DNA of 64,000 bases. Origin: Hermatobates lingyangjiaoensis. Taxonomy: Eukaryota > Arthropoda > Insecta > Hemiptera > Hermatobatidae. The DNA is taken from NCBI GenBank assembly GCA_026182355.1, contig JAPFBL010000231.1, forward strand, positions 992,001 through 1,056,000, in the 5' to 3' direction. The position numbers and the translations under genes were made by a program. Shown in pieces: positions 45,261-55,407 of the stretch (the first letter of the stretch is position 1; every line of letters begins with the position of its first letter). The notes beneath the pieces are model-generated. The model saw only the letters and a list, made by a program, of their open reading frames with translations, was not told where the DNA came from and did not search any database.

Positions 45261-46824
45261 AATTATAAATTAATTGATTGATATTTTTTAGCCTTAAATA
45301 TTAACAGAGATATATTTTACAATTATAATTGATTAAGGCTGAATTTAGTAAAACATAATGGAAAGATAGGCTGGTCAAATAAAGTGTTAGATGTAGCCCC
45401 AAACCAGATTAAAATTAAAATTTAAATTAAAGTTTTAATTAAATAAAACCATAAACTCGACACATTAGTTCATCACTGATGCAGCGAGGTCTAAATTTAA
45501 TTTAATACTTAGTAGAATATATTTATAAATTATATATAGGCATTGTAAATTAACCACTTTAATAACTGCAAACAATGCCATCAATGACTTCCATTTGACC
45601 GAAAGTTCAAATAGAACACTTGGTTTCGTATTTATAGAATATTTTTCAAAAAGGGCGAATATTTCAAGAATAACCGACTTAGCTGAAGGACGGATGTGGA
45701 GGTTGCAGTGATAGGAGGTGACGTTATCTCTCCCAGAAACGAAATCCTGCCGTTTTCACATCAAGTGCTTCCCTTTCCCTCGCCCGATTTCATCATTGCC
45801 CACTATTCAAATCTTCAACCTATCATCGATTTTACAATTTATTGTCAAATGTGTCATATGCTGTGGTATGTTTTTCTATTTGTCATTACTTCAATTCAAT
45901 TCGTCGTTGCCCACGGGCCTGATAATATTTACCTCATATCGCCTGCGAGCACATAACCCAAATTTCGCATTACTCTTCCTAACTCTTTCTAAAGCAACAT
46001 CTCCTAAGCACTAAAGTAAGTATTTATATAAGAGGTCTCATCTTTGTATTGAATTAGCTGATACGTTCCACGAAGAATTGAATGTCCGTTTTTTTTTTTT
46101 TTTAAGTAACTTAAATTTACACTTAAGCTATTTTTCTAATAAAAGGGAGAAATTCTGAAATAACTCATTAATAACTTAATTTTAAGCCAGATATTAAGGC
46201 GGCAAATAATAATGTACCTAAGAATGAGTAGTTTTCAAAGCTATTGAGGTTATCACTTCAGTAAACAGGATAATGAATATAAACATTTCATTGTAAATAG
46301 GAAGATCTTTCAATTTTGGCTTTATTCTCTGATGATGCAAAAATTTCTAGACTTTAGAGATCATAGTTGAGGAGGAAGAAATGTTTTCTAAAATCACATT
46401 TTGCCGAAAAAAATTGCAATTTTAGAAATAAAAGAGCACATCAATTCTAAGGACTCTTGTTTTACTAAAAACAATTCCTGTTTTTGTGCAAAATACAAAT
46501 TCCATCCAATATATGGTGTGGTCCTGTAGCGTGCTCACAAGATTTCTGATACACACCCAGCTACATCCAAAGAGACATCATTAAAAAAAATGTCGAAAAA
46601 GGTATTAGAGACTTCAATACATGTAAATCCACCCAGAATTCCAGATAGAATTTTTTCCTTCTTTATATACTTTACTAATAGCGAAGTAAAAATATTTCAA
46701 GAAACACACATTACTGAAGTGCGTAGGATTCTTATCGAAAGTGCTCTGTATAACCAATTTAACTGCGTAATTAACTGGTAGTGCTAGCTATAGAGGAATT
46801 ATCAATATAACTTGATTTAGTAGG
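45261..46824. other. Stretch without firm genes
   Basis: A relatively GC-rich patch at 45690-45960 is open in two plus-strand frames (86 and 98 codons), but neither shows a motif. It may be an old transposon or LTR fragment. About 46495-46700 resembles repeat B on the minus strand (GTGAGCACGCTACAGGACC). Confidence 0.35.
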
Positions 46825-47258
46825 TAAGTAAGGTAAATTCATCAGCAATTTAATCAAAGAAATCTGATAAGGGGAAAGAGAATTAGTGTTTTGTTAGATC
46901 AAGAAAGGGAAAGTACTGGTGTTTTAAACTGCTTGCTTGGGATAGGTAATTAAATCACAGAGTAGTCTAGTGAGCCCTCTCCTCAATCAGCCTCTCGTCT
47001 AATGGCCTTAGAGTGTAATCGACAGGTCAATATTGTTCTCTTAGTAACAACTTCTCCGCAGAAACTCGCACTTTTTAGCAAACATTATTCTTTAATTTTT
47101 GAGCCTCCCCGCAATCTTGATGTCTCTGTGAAATAAAAGGTTAGATTAATTTCCCAACTAATAGTTTAATCGGCCAATTAATATTGTTACCTTAACAAAA
47201 TCTTTTCAGACGCAACTATAATTTCTTAAATAGATTTTAGCACTCAATTTCAACAACT
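46825..47258 (-). repeat. Unclassified dispersed repeat A, copy 2 (inverted)
   Basis: The reverse complement of 7215-7640. The core (about 46860-47160) is nearly identical to the other copy. See copy 1 for content. Confidence 0.65.
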
Positions 47259-47677
47259 ACAACACCCACAAACGGTGCTCATTTTAAACAAAAATCCATG
47301 AGTTTTGAATAACTTATACAAACGTGTGGTCCATTTCACACTTCAGTGGATGTAAGTCTTTAGCCCATACATGAATACTTCATGATCCTTAAAGACATAT
47401 TATCCACATTAATTTCAGTGTCAAAATCTTGCCATGATCTTTGTACTGTTTAAAATTGAAGCAAAAATATAAGTTATAGAGATATGATTTTTCGACGATG
47501 AATACTCCATGCAGTCATGATTTTGAATATGGTGTTGCTTGAGTTATGCTACGAAAACGATGATGTTCAAGGAGACGTCTTCTATTTGCAGCATTCTCAT
47601 TGAAAGTGATCGTTTAGTATCACGGAACAACTTCATATTATACTGCTCTAAGGACAAAATAAATGGCAATTTAAACA

Positions 47678-47923
47678 ATGTGTAAGGGTGGCAAAGCTTC
47701 TGACAACTCTGCTCTGTACATTGACAATAGCAAGATTAAATTTACAACAGAAACGATTGAATTTCCATTAAAATATGGCAAGGTTGTGAGAAAACATGAA
47801 ACGCTCCGAATATTGATTGGTTTAAATAACACGCCTGCTAAAATTGACGTGACAGCAAACCTAATTGGGTCGAATGAACTATTGGTTCTATTAGCTGAAT
47901 CACGCTCTAGTAATCAGCGATAA
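47678..47923 (+). other. Small open frame of unknown function
   Basis: ATG 47678 is preceded three bases upstream by an in-frame TAA, and 81 codons follow. Composition is protein-like and less AT-skewed than the flanks: CKGGKASDNSALYIDNSKIK, then TTETIEFPLKYGKVVRKHET, then a beta-rich tail (LRILIGLNNTPAKIDVTANL). No signal peptide, membrane span or known motif. It might be a single-exon gene, a retrocopy piece or a transposon relic. Confidence 0.3.
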
Positions 47924-49108
47924 TTATTGTGAATTGATTGAGAGCTATATTAATAAAAGACAAATATCTCAGCATCAAATGCAATTTTACTAGTAATTGG
48001 TTTAAAATAGTTTTGTATAAATAAACAAATCTAAAGTGTTCTACACTCAAATTTAATATAAGAAAACGTATTATCGAATTCGTAAATAATCAATTTAACT
48101 TAGGATTTATTTCATTGTAAGTATGCTGAAGATGTATTATATATCAACTCTGTCGTAAAATACTAATTATAATATAATTATTTAAAAAAAATTAATAATC
48201 TAAGTGATAGATAATTAATTTGATAACTTTCTTTACTTTATGAATGTTCCCACATATATTTTGTCAATTATAAAATCTCACACATATAGCAGATTTCTCA
48301 TATTTTAAATATAGTTTCTTGGTTTTATGGCCTTATGGTCTTTTTCAATAAGCCAACATTCTTACAGAATTTTTTTACAGCCCACATATTTTATTTAAAT
48401 ATCGGTAGTTTATCGATGAAAAATATTTTCTGAACTCACAAAATGTTAAAATAAATGTAAAACGTAAAAATGTTGCTAAATACATTATAATAGAATTGTG
48501 TCAAACACTCTACTCCTGATCACATTGAAAGAGGCTGTTTTATGTTTAAGTTCATCATGATCCGTCAATAGGTTTGACCACTATCATGTTCACGAACTAT
48601 CACATTCAATCAATAATAAACATTTGTGACTTTTTTCACAAAACTGGTCTTATCTTTTATAAAAAACAAAGGAATTCGTCAAGATTTATAAACATAATGA
48701 TAAAAAATTTTCAACATTTTACCTTCATAAGTTTAGGAGAAAAAAAATAGCATCTAACCTAATATAATAACATAATACTGTGAACTTACATGAGGAAACA
48801 TTATCTAAACACTATACAGGTTATGTTACAGTATAAGAAATAGTTTTTGGTATAATATCAAAAATTCATCAAGCAGTGTTCAAAAATTCAAGGCCTACAG
48901 CGTGTTCACTAAAATTTTGGACATACTCATGCCCCATCCAACACCCACATAAAAATACATACACTTATACAAACGTACACATAAACGCAAACACATACAA
49001 CCAGTTTTGAATGATACTTTCTTTTCAAAGAAGTATGGATTAACTGGGGAAGCAAGGAGGAAAGGTAAATTAAGACATGCATACTGTTAATTCCACTGAG
49101 GTTAGTAT
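47924..49108. other. AT-rich stretch; repeat B fragment at 48880-49015
   Basis: No genes. The minus strand at 48880-49015 carries the GTATGTG-rich and GAACACGCTGTAGGCCTTG blocks of repeat B. The rest is featureless. Confidence 0.4.
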
Positions 49109-49114
49109 GATTTA

Positions 49115-49324
49115 TATTAGAAAATAGTTAAAACCGTCATACCTCGTAAGATGATCCTGGAGTTGGAGCGCTTTCGGACGTTGTCCATCTTCGATCGCAA
49201 CAAACCTACTGAGGTTTGTACTGAGTGTACTGTAGGTTTGTTGCGATCGAAGATGGACAACGTCCGAAAGCGCTCCAACTCCAGGATCATCTTACGAGGT
49301 ATGACGGTTTTACCTATTTCTAAT
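49115..49324. repeat. Near-perfect long palindrome with hammerhead-like arms
   Basis: Arms 49129-49209 and 49232-49312 are reverse complements over 81 bp without mismatch, around a 22-bp loop. Weaker complementarity continues outward to about 49115 and 49324. The arms are GC-rich compared with the flanks. Layout and content resemble the palindromic PLE derivative at 55115 but the sequence is different, so I read it as a second family of PLE-type terminal repeat. No GIY-YIG or other coding sequence is present. Confidence 0.85.
49232..49290 (+). ncRNA. Hammerhead-like motif, second family (mirrored on minus strand)
   Basis: CGAAGA (49248-49253), one extra base, hairpin GGAC-AAC-GUCC (49255-49265), GAAA (49266-49269), then the self-complementary AGCGCU (49269-49274) and a C at the expected cleavage position. 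Compared with the hammerhead core CUGANGA the U is missing, so a functional ribozyme is doubtful. The order and spacing are the same as in the 24.8-kb and 55.2-kb motifs. The mirrored copy lies on the minus strand at about 49151-49209. Confidence 0.38.
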
Positions 49325-49685
49325 GTAAATTAAGACGATTAAGAGGTGCCGATTTAAATGAAATAAAGTTTTTAGAACAATAAACGTTCCAATGAATCCG
49401 ACGTTTCTTAAAACTACTTAAATTTATCAGTAGTAGAGTAAATGCTAAAGTACGTTGAGCCATTCATTGATAATATAAAGAAATATATAGAATTGAAATA
49501 ATAATACACTTAAGGAAAAATCTTCCAGCCCAACTAAATAACTTGGACCTAGTTATCGTTCCATCTTTGTAAAAGAAATTGGAGATGCTAGAGTGTTTAT
49601 GAATAATGGAAACATAAAGAGTTACTTAATACTGCATTTGATGAGTAGCAATGTGTATTCTATTCCATCGACAATATTGTAATCA
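49325..49685. other. Short stretch without genes
   Basis: AT-rich; nothing recognised between the palindrome and the mariner. Confidence 0.45.
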
Positions 49686-49687
49686 TA

Positions 49688-50592
49688 CGAGGTGTGTAAA
49701 TAAAGTAGTGAGACTGATTTTTTTTACATTTTCTATTCAAATATAATTACAATGTGATATTGTCACCTTCAAAATAGTTCCCTTCGGAAGCCACACAACG
49801 CTGGAGACGGTCCTTCCAATCATTGTAGCATTGCTGGAACTCGGATTCTGGAATGGCCTTCAGCTGGTCGGTTACAGCAGTTTGTATGTTTTGTAGTGTC
49901 CCGAAATGAGTTCCCTTGAGGTGATTTTTCAATCTCGGGAAGAGGAAAAAGTCACAAGGACTCAAGTCTGGTGAATAAGGAGGCTGAGGAGCAACAGGAA
50001 TGTTTTTACTGGCCAAAAACTCGTTTATTGAGATGGCAGTGTGACAGGGCGCGTTGTTGTGATGCAACACCCACTTGTCAAAATGTGATGAACGGAGGTG
50101 TGATTCAAATTCAACTGTTCCCCGATCATTCTGACTGTCAAGCGTCGATCTGAACGCACAAGGTTCCGTACTCTGTTGACATTTTCATCGGTGTTTGCAC
50201 TTGAAGGCCTTCCGCTTCGTGGTTCATCTTCAATCGACTCTCTTCCTTCTGAAAATTCCTTAAACCACCGAAAAACCTGTGCCCTTGATAAAACACGTTC
50301 TCCATAGGCCTCCTGAAGTTTTTCAAAAGTTTCGGTTGCATTATGTCCAAGTCTGAAGCAAAATTTGATTGCACACCGCTGCTCAACTTTGAGGTCACTC
50401 ATTTTTAAAACGCTCAAGAAAAAACCATTTCACGAAAACCAACGCTACGGACAAACAAATGACTGTGGCGAGTTCAGATTCATACTGGAGGCGCATCACA
50501 CGTGCACCTGACGCTACTGAAGGCCACGCGTCTCCAGCGTTGCCAGATCGAAAGCGACGTTGCCAGTCTCACTACTTTATTTACACACCTCG
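49688..50592 (-). mobile_element. Mariner transposon, internally deleted copy 2
   Basis: A 905-bp element between TA dinucleotides (49686-49687 and 50593-50594). Its inverted ends CGAGGTGTGTAAATAAAG match without difference over about 29 bp. Roughly 400 bp of the transposase centre is deleted. Outside the deletion it is almost identical to the copy at 20611, so both derive from the same recently active family. Confidence 0.94.
49747..50417 (-). pseudogene. Mariner transposase remnant, copy 2
   Basis: The N-terminal half (from MSDLKVEQR, probably the true start at 50402, through HHILT) contains the two helix-turn-helix motifs that bind the terminal repeats. A deletion junction near 50075 then shifts frame into the C-terminal half, MLHHNNAPCHTAISI through YSPDLSPCDFFLFP to the end at 49747. 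Family knowledge: the second catalytic Asp sits in HHDNAPCH; here it is Asn. The third Asp (SPCD) is kept and the first is deleted. It encodes no active transposase, though a DNA-binding N-terminal fragment of about 115 residues could in principle be made. Confidence 0.9.
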
Positions 50593-50594
50593 TA

Positions 50595-53249
50595 AGTATT
50601 ATAGGCCAATAATTAAAGATTGGAACACGTACTCATATTAATCATCACAAATATATTATTAAAAGAAGAAAACATCGAATGATTATCGTCTATATACCGA
50701 TAAACTTAAACATTCTATGTTCAGTGAACAAGCCAAAAAATTAACTCATGAGAAGTTCATCGTTGAACGTGATGTTAATGAATTCTATTTGTTAAAAATA
50801 ATGTTGATGACTTTATTAACAATATCCCAGATTTACTATAAATAGATGGATATTTGGTACAGAAGGTTGACGACAAGTTTTCAACTGCCTTTCTCCTTCT
50901 CATTGGGCTTGGAGTTGATTGGACCCTTTATGTCTCGAAAATATTCTTTCATTTACACCGTCATCCCCTGGCCCTTTTCACCTGCCTTCCTTCTCTGCTC
51001 ACTGCACTCATTCTCCTCCTTCCAACATTGAAAAGCGCTTAAACCTTTTTCTTTTCTATCTTAACTACTTTCAGTGGTGATTTCCTTGATTAAATGTCAT
51101 TTGTTATTATTGTGACACTTCTCTACATTCTATACAATTTATTTGTAATACTTAATTAATTATTATTTATTGATAATAATAATCTGATGACTATTTATTT
51201 ACACACAAAAATGCCAGCCACACCTATAACCATAATCATTCAAACAGAAGAATTATAAAGAAACTTCAAAGGTGGACTCAGGGAACCTCAAAAGTTATGT
51301 TAAATCCATCAGAATTTAGAAATAGCACACTTTCATTATTACTACACTTTAACTGCAGTAAGAGAAAAAAAAGTAAAATCTTGTTTCGTAATTAAAATAG
51401 AAGATCCTAAATAAAACAAAAGTAATGTTATCTATGAAGGAAGTGTTTGCACTGTACTAGTAACCCGCTTCAAAAAGCAAAGATTTATCAGAACTCCGTA
51501 AGAATAAATAAAATGAACGCTTTTGCACCGACTCAGTCTTAAAGATATCATAATGCTCATTACAATTAAGTACAAACTATTGCTAAGGAATGATTGAAAC
51601 AAGAAAAGCACTGATTAATATCATACATTAATGACTGATGTCAGGAATGTTCTTCATTATGAGTTTTGCATTGTTTTGATATTATAATTTATGTTCAGCT
51701 GTATTTATTATATTATCTCCATTACACATCTCATCTCTTTTCGTGCTGTATTTTCACTACTTCGTCAACAAAAATGTTGGTATAGTTGTTATTGATAACT
51801 TGTTGTCATAGGTACTTCACTTTCACAAGGAATTAATGCCAAGGTTTGTTCTATATAGTATAAGGGCGTATAGCTTGCAGGTATTATAGCGTCCAGACCA
51901 ACAATTTTTTACATTTAAGAATATTTAAATGTCTGTTAGTTTCTCCTAATTGGAAGTTATATATTTTCTATTGCTGCCAATAATGTGTAGGTAAAGTTCA
52001 TTTGCATTTTTTTATTTTTTCTTCTTGGTTAAACTTTAAATTTTAACATCTGTTGCAATACCAATCTTAGTGCCACTAGCTCGTCAATATGTTCTGTGAC
52101 AAATAGACAGTCATAGTCATTTCTCCAATGTAGTGGTAGTTTGATGATTTATATTATCTGATTTATATATAGACTGTGATAAAATTAGAGGGAAAAAAGT
52201 CCATAGGAAAACCCAGAAGGTACATGCATGTATAAGTTCTTCATACATGTTCTTATGGTGTAATAATGACTGTCGTCGATAATGGTACGAGTTTAACAAA
52301 TCCGGCGTTCCAGTTATTCTATTCCCAGCTATCATTAACATTTTAAGGGAATGATAACAAGAAAAGATAAATTTTCAAGATGGAAAATTAGTTGACTATT
52401 TTGATTAGTTGAAAGTTTAGTAATAGTGACAAGTTCATTTTACGACAGACATAGGTAATGCTAAATAAGTTTATATCACTTTGTTCTCATACGGGACGGA
52501 CTCATAGAGCAATCTGGATTGATATAACAGGAGTTTAATTTCCTGATTTACAAAATCCTTTCATTAAGAAGCTGAGTGTAAAGCCTCAAGTTTTCATTTT
52601 CTAGTTAGTGTGTAAGTTGTGGTAGCATTTTGAATATCAAGAAGATAACGGTTCATAAAACTAGAATGCTTCAGAACATGTTTTATATGACTGTAGGAAG
52701 AGGATCAATCATTCATAGACAACATACATATCGAGGAAGAAAATTAGTCAGTTTAACAATTGTGGTGAAACTAATGGTCGAGTGAAGACGAATGGTCTTA
52801 TTCACAAAAAAATATTGATTCTATGTGAGAATAAGAAAAGTCAGACAAATGTTTACCATATAGAGGATGAATGTGCAGAGAAACATTAGCACAGTCATCT
52901 ACAAATTAGAAGATAAGGTATGACACTATGATAGTATTAAAGTAGCTATGATCTAAAGGGAACAACCATAAAAAATCGGAATGAATTGTGGCTCAGGTAA
53001 AAATTGGCCAGTAAATTCGAAAAAATAGTAAACGTGAGAGAAGTTATTCTATTTATTACCATGCGGGTCAGCTAATTTGCATTTCTATAACAAATATGAA
53101 ATCCGGTTTTAAAGACAAATAAATAAAAGAACATTGAGGTAGTTTATTTTTCATACATGTTTATTAGCACAGTTTTCATTATCACATACACCTGAAAACA
53201 AATGTGTAGTCTTTATATGAAAATAAATTCCTAATTTGAAGCATTTATC
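50595..53249. other. Stretch without supported genes
   Basis: A GC-richer patch at 50846-51042 is open in two plus-strand frames with hydrophobic content (LGLGVDWTLYVSKIFFHLHR) but has no recognised motif. The rest is AT-rich and featureless. Confidence 0.35.
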
Positions 53250-53590
53250 TCTATTTTGGTTTCCCGGGGGGCTGTTGTTGTTTCCCAGAGATTTATTAAA
53301 GTTATAAATACCGTCCCGAAAGAGTGACGTGTCATTATCCAGTGTATCTAAATGGGGAGTGAATAGCGAGGCGTGAATAGCAGGTCGTTTACAAGGAAGC
53401 GGAAGTATTTGCTACATGGGTGACAACTTGATGACTGGGGCGTAATGTTAGAGCAGGCCATCTGATAACTCTTGTATGTAGGCCACATTCTAGCCAGTTT
53501 TCGATTAAGGCATCCATGACGTCACTGCCCACGACTCCGGAGTAAAACCACAAGCACTCCAAATATTGCATTTTATAGAACTATCTTATA
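53250..53590. promoter_or_regulatory. GC-rich island with a CRE-type site, possible regulatory region
   Basis: About 330 bp clearly richer in G+C and CpG than its flanks, with a perfect TGACGTCA palindrome (CREB/ATF-type site) near 53518. The minus strand contains TATTTATAA near 53306. A 60-codon minus-strand frame covers part of it (SDVMDALIENWLECGLHTRV), without a known motif. It may be a promoter or enhancer, an exon, or an old mobile element; the sequence alone does not decide. Confidence 0.22.
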
Positions 53591-55102
53591 CATCCTTCAT
53601 AAGAAAAAGGACAACAATAAACTAGTTAATTTATATAAGAACAAAACGTGTTGCATAGATTTACATTAAACATTAATGTTAAGTTCAATATTCAATAGGT
53701 CTTCACTTAAACTGTAGAATAAAAACTGGGACTGATTTAACATACTATCCGTAGATTTTATTATCACAATGACAATTGCTAGAAAACAATTTCATGTTTC
53801 TTATAACGTATCGGGTTTATTTCTTTAATATTATAAAAAAAATTATGTAGTATGAGAAACCACATGGCTTTCGTTTACCTCACTATAAAATACTTGTCAG
53901 CTACGATTTAAAATTGGTTAACTAATAAAAATAATCTTATAACAATTGTTTGCTTTAAATGTCTTCTATATATTTCTTGTTATTTCTGTATCATTGAGTA
54001 AGTACACTGAATGTCAACTGAATTAGAATAAGTTACAATTAAAATATCAAATATAAATTAATATAATTTATATACATAGATAAAATGTTATCTATAAATA
54101 TAACGTTTAATGCAACGCTTTAAATTTTAACATTGGAATGGGCTGAAGTGAATGAAATTCAGAGCATAGAACAAAATTAATAATGCAAAGATCTGGTGTG
54201 TCCTACACTCAGTAATACTATTAGTAATCATAATATCAAACCCCTTGACAGCCCTTTGAATTTGGTTTTATTTTAATGGTACCCGTCGTGGAGACATAAT
54301 ATCAAACTCATAAATCAATAATGATGGCATTTGGTATTATGTCATCACATATATTTTATCGCTTACAACAAACTAGAAATCATCAGTCTAGAAAAATTTA
54401 CCTATTAAAAAATCTAATATTATTAAGCTGAGGTGTGAATACTATCGGACGCATGCGCACCGGGGCCCTCCCCATCCCCTATGAGGTTTCTGAAATTTGA
54501 CATCAGATTTCAACTTCTTTAATGCACATCATAATTATCTTTAAAGAACTGTCGTAGATTTCTTTTTGTTTTAGTTATTTTTTGCCAAACATCTTTAACC
54601 TCTTCAACACTATTGCATCACGTTCTCATTGAATATCTTAAGATCTGCCTCTTCAAAACAGTTTGCATTCTTCGTGTAAAATTAATTACAGCTTACATAA
54701 GTCATAACTTGCTATGCAAGCAAGCTTGCATAAGTCACTTATATGATTTATGATTTTCACAGTTTATACCTTCTTGTGTTTGACTTTAAAACAAGAATTT
54801 ATCTAAATGGATTCTGATTAAAAATTTCTAAGTCAATGAAAACAAATCAATTAATTACATAAGGTTATCTACTATTCCAAGCTGAGTTTCCACTTTTTTA
54901 AACTATATTGTTTTTTTACTGTAATCGGATTTTTTTTAAATTTTCTTCACCTCATTAATTATACTAATTTATATGCATTTTACTTCATCAAATTTTAATC
55001 TTTTATAATTGGCAGTTTAGTGTAATCTTTTTTATTTTATTTACATAAAGTCGCAACAATATAAGTATAACATTATTGTGATATGGATAACGCAGATACA
55101 GG
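53591..55102. other. AT-rich stretch without supported genes
   Basis: A short GC-rich patch at 54448-54485 (GGACGCATGCGCACCGGGGC) stands out but belongs to no frame I can support. Confidence 0.4.
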
Positions 55103-55156
55103 TTAATTACAGAATTGTAGGGTAAAAATCTAATGAAATGGTCTCCACATATATTA

Positions 55157-55216
55157 ATTTAATGATATAAACAACGCGTTTCGAACACGTAGTGTTCTTC
55201 CTCAGGCATTAACTAA
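55157..55216 (-). ncRNA. Hammerhead-like motif, palindromic PLE left arm
   Basis: The mirror copy: TCCTCAG at 55199-55205 is the reverse complement of CUGAGGA, followed by the same hairpin and the CGCG block. Confidence 0.58.
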
Positions 55217-55252
55217 GGATGCCTTAGTTATTAACTTAGGAACTATGATTCC

Positions 55253-55312
55253 TTAGTTAATGCCTGAGGAAGAACACTACGTGTTCGAAACGCGTTGTTT
55301 ATATCATTAAAT
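55253..55312 (+). ncRNA. Hammerhead-like motif, palindromic PLE right arm
   Basis: CUGAGGA (55264-55270), extra A, hairpin GAACAC-UAC-GUGUUC, GAAA, AACGCGUU. Compared with the 24.8-kb copy the only core difference is CUGAGGA for CUGAAGA. That is position N7, the one base the hammerhead consensus leaves free. Confidence 0.6.
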
Positions 55313-55407
55313 TTTTATATGTGGAGACCATTTCATTAGATTTTTACCCTACAATGAGTAAATACCACATAATAACTGATTGCACTACATTAGAATTAAT
55401 TACAGAA

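Larger units (their letters stand above)
55115..55395. mobile_element. 281-bp palindromic PLE derivative with twin hammerhead-like motifs
   Basis: A target-site duplication TTAATTACAGAA lies at 55103-55114 and 55396-55407. The 104-bp arms 55116-55219 and 55250-55353 are reverse complements apart from a few bases, around a 30-bp spacer. A 42-bp extension on the right (55354-55395) is homologous to the left extension of the 23845 element. It has no coding capacity. It is essentially two terminal repeats placed head to head, and it has its own clean target-site duplication, so it probably moved as a unit using an autonomous PLE. Confidence 0.86.

Noticed and set aside
55116..55353. Bacterial-type terminator, attachment site or CRISPR-like repeat
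   Set aside because: The inverted arms have a eukaryotic PLE context, a target-site duplication and homologues at 23.8 and 28.0 kb; no spacer array exists anywhere in the window.
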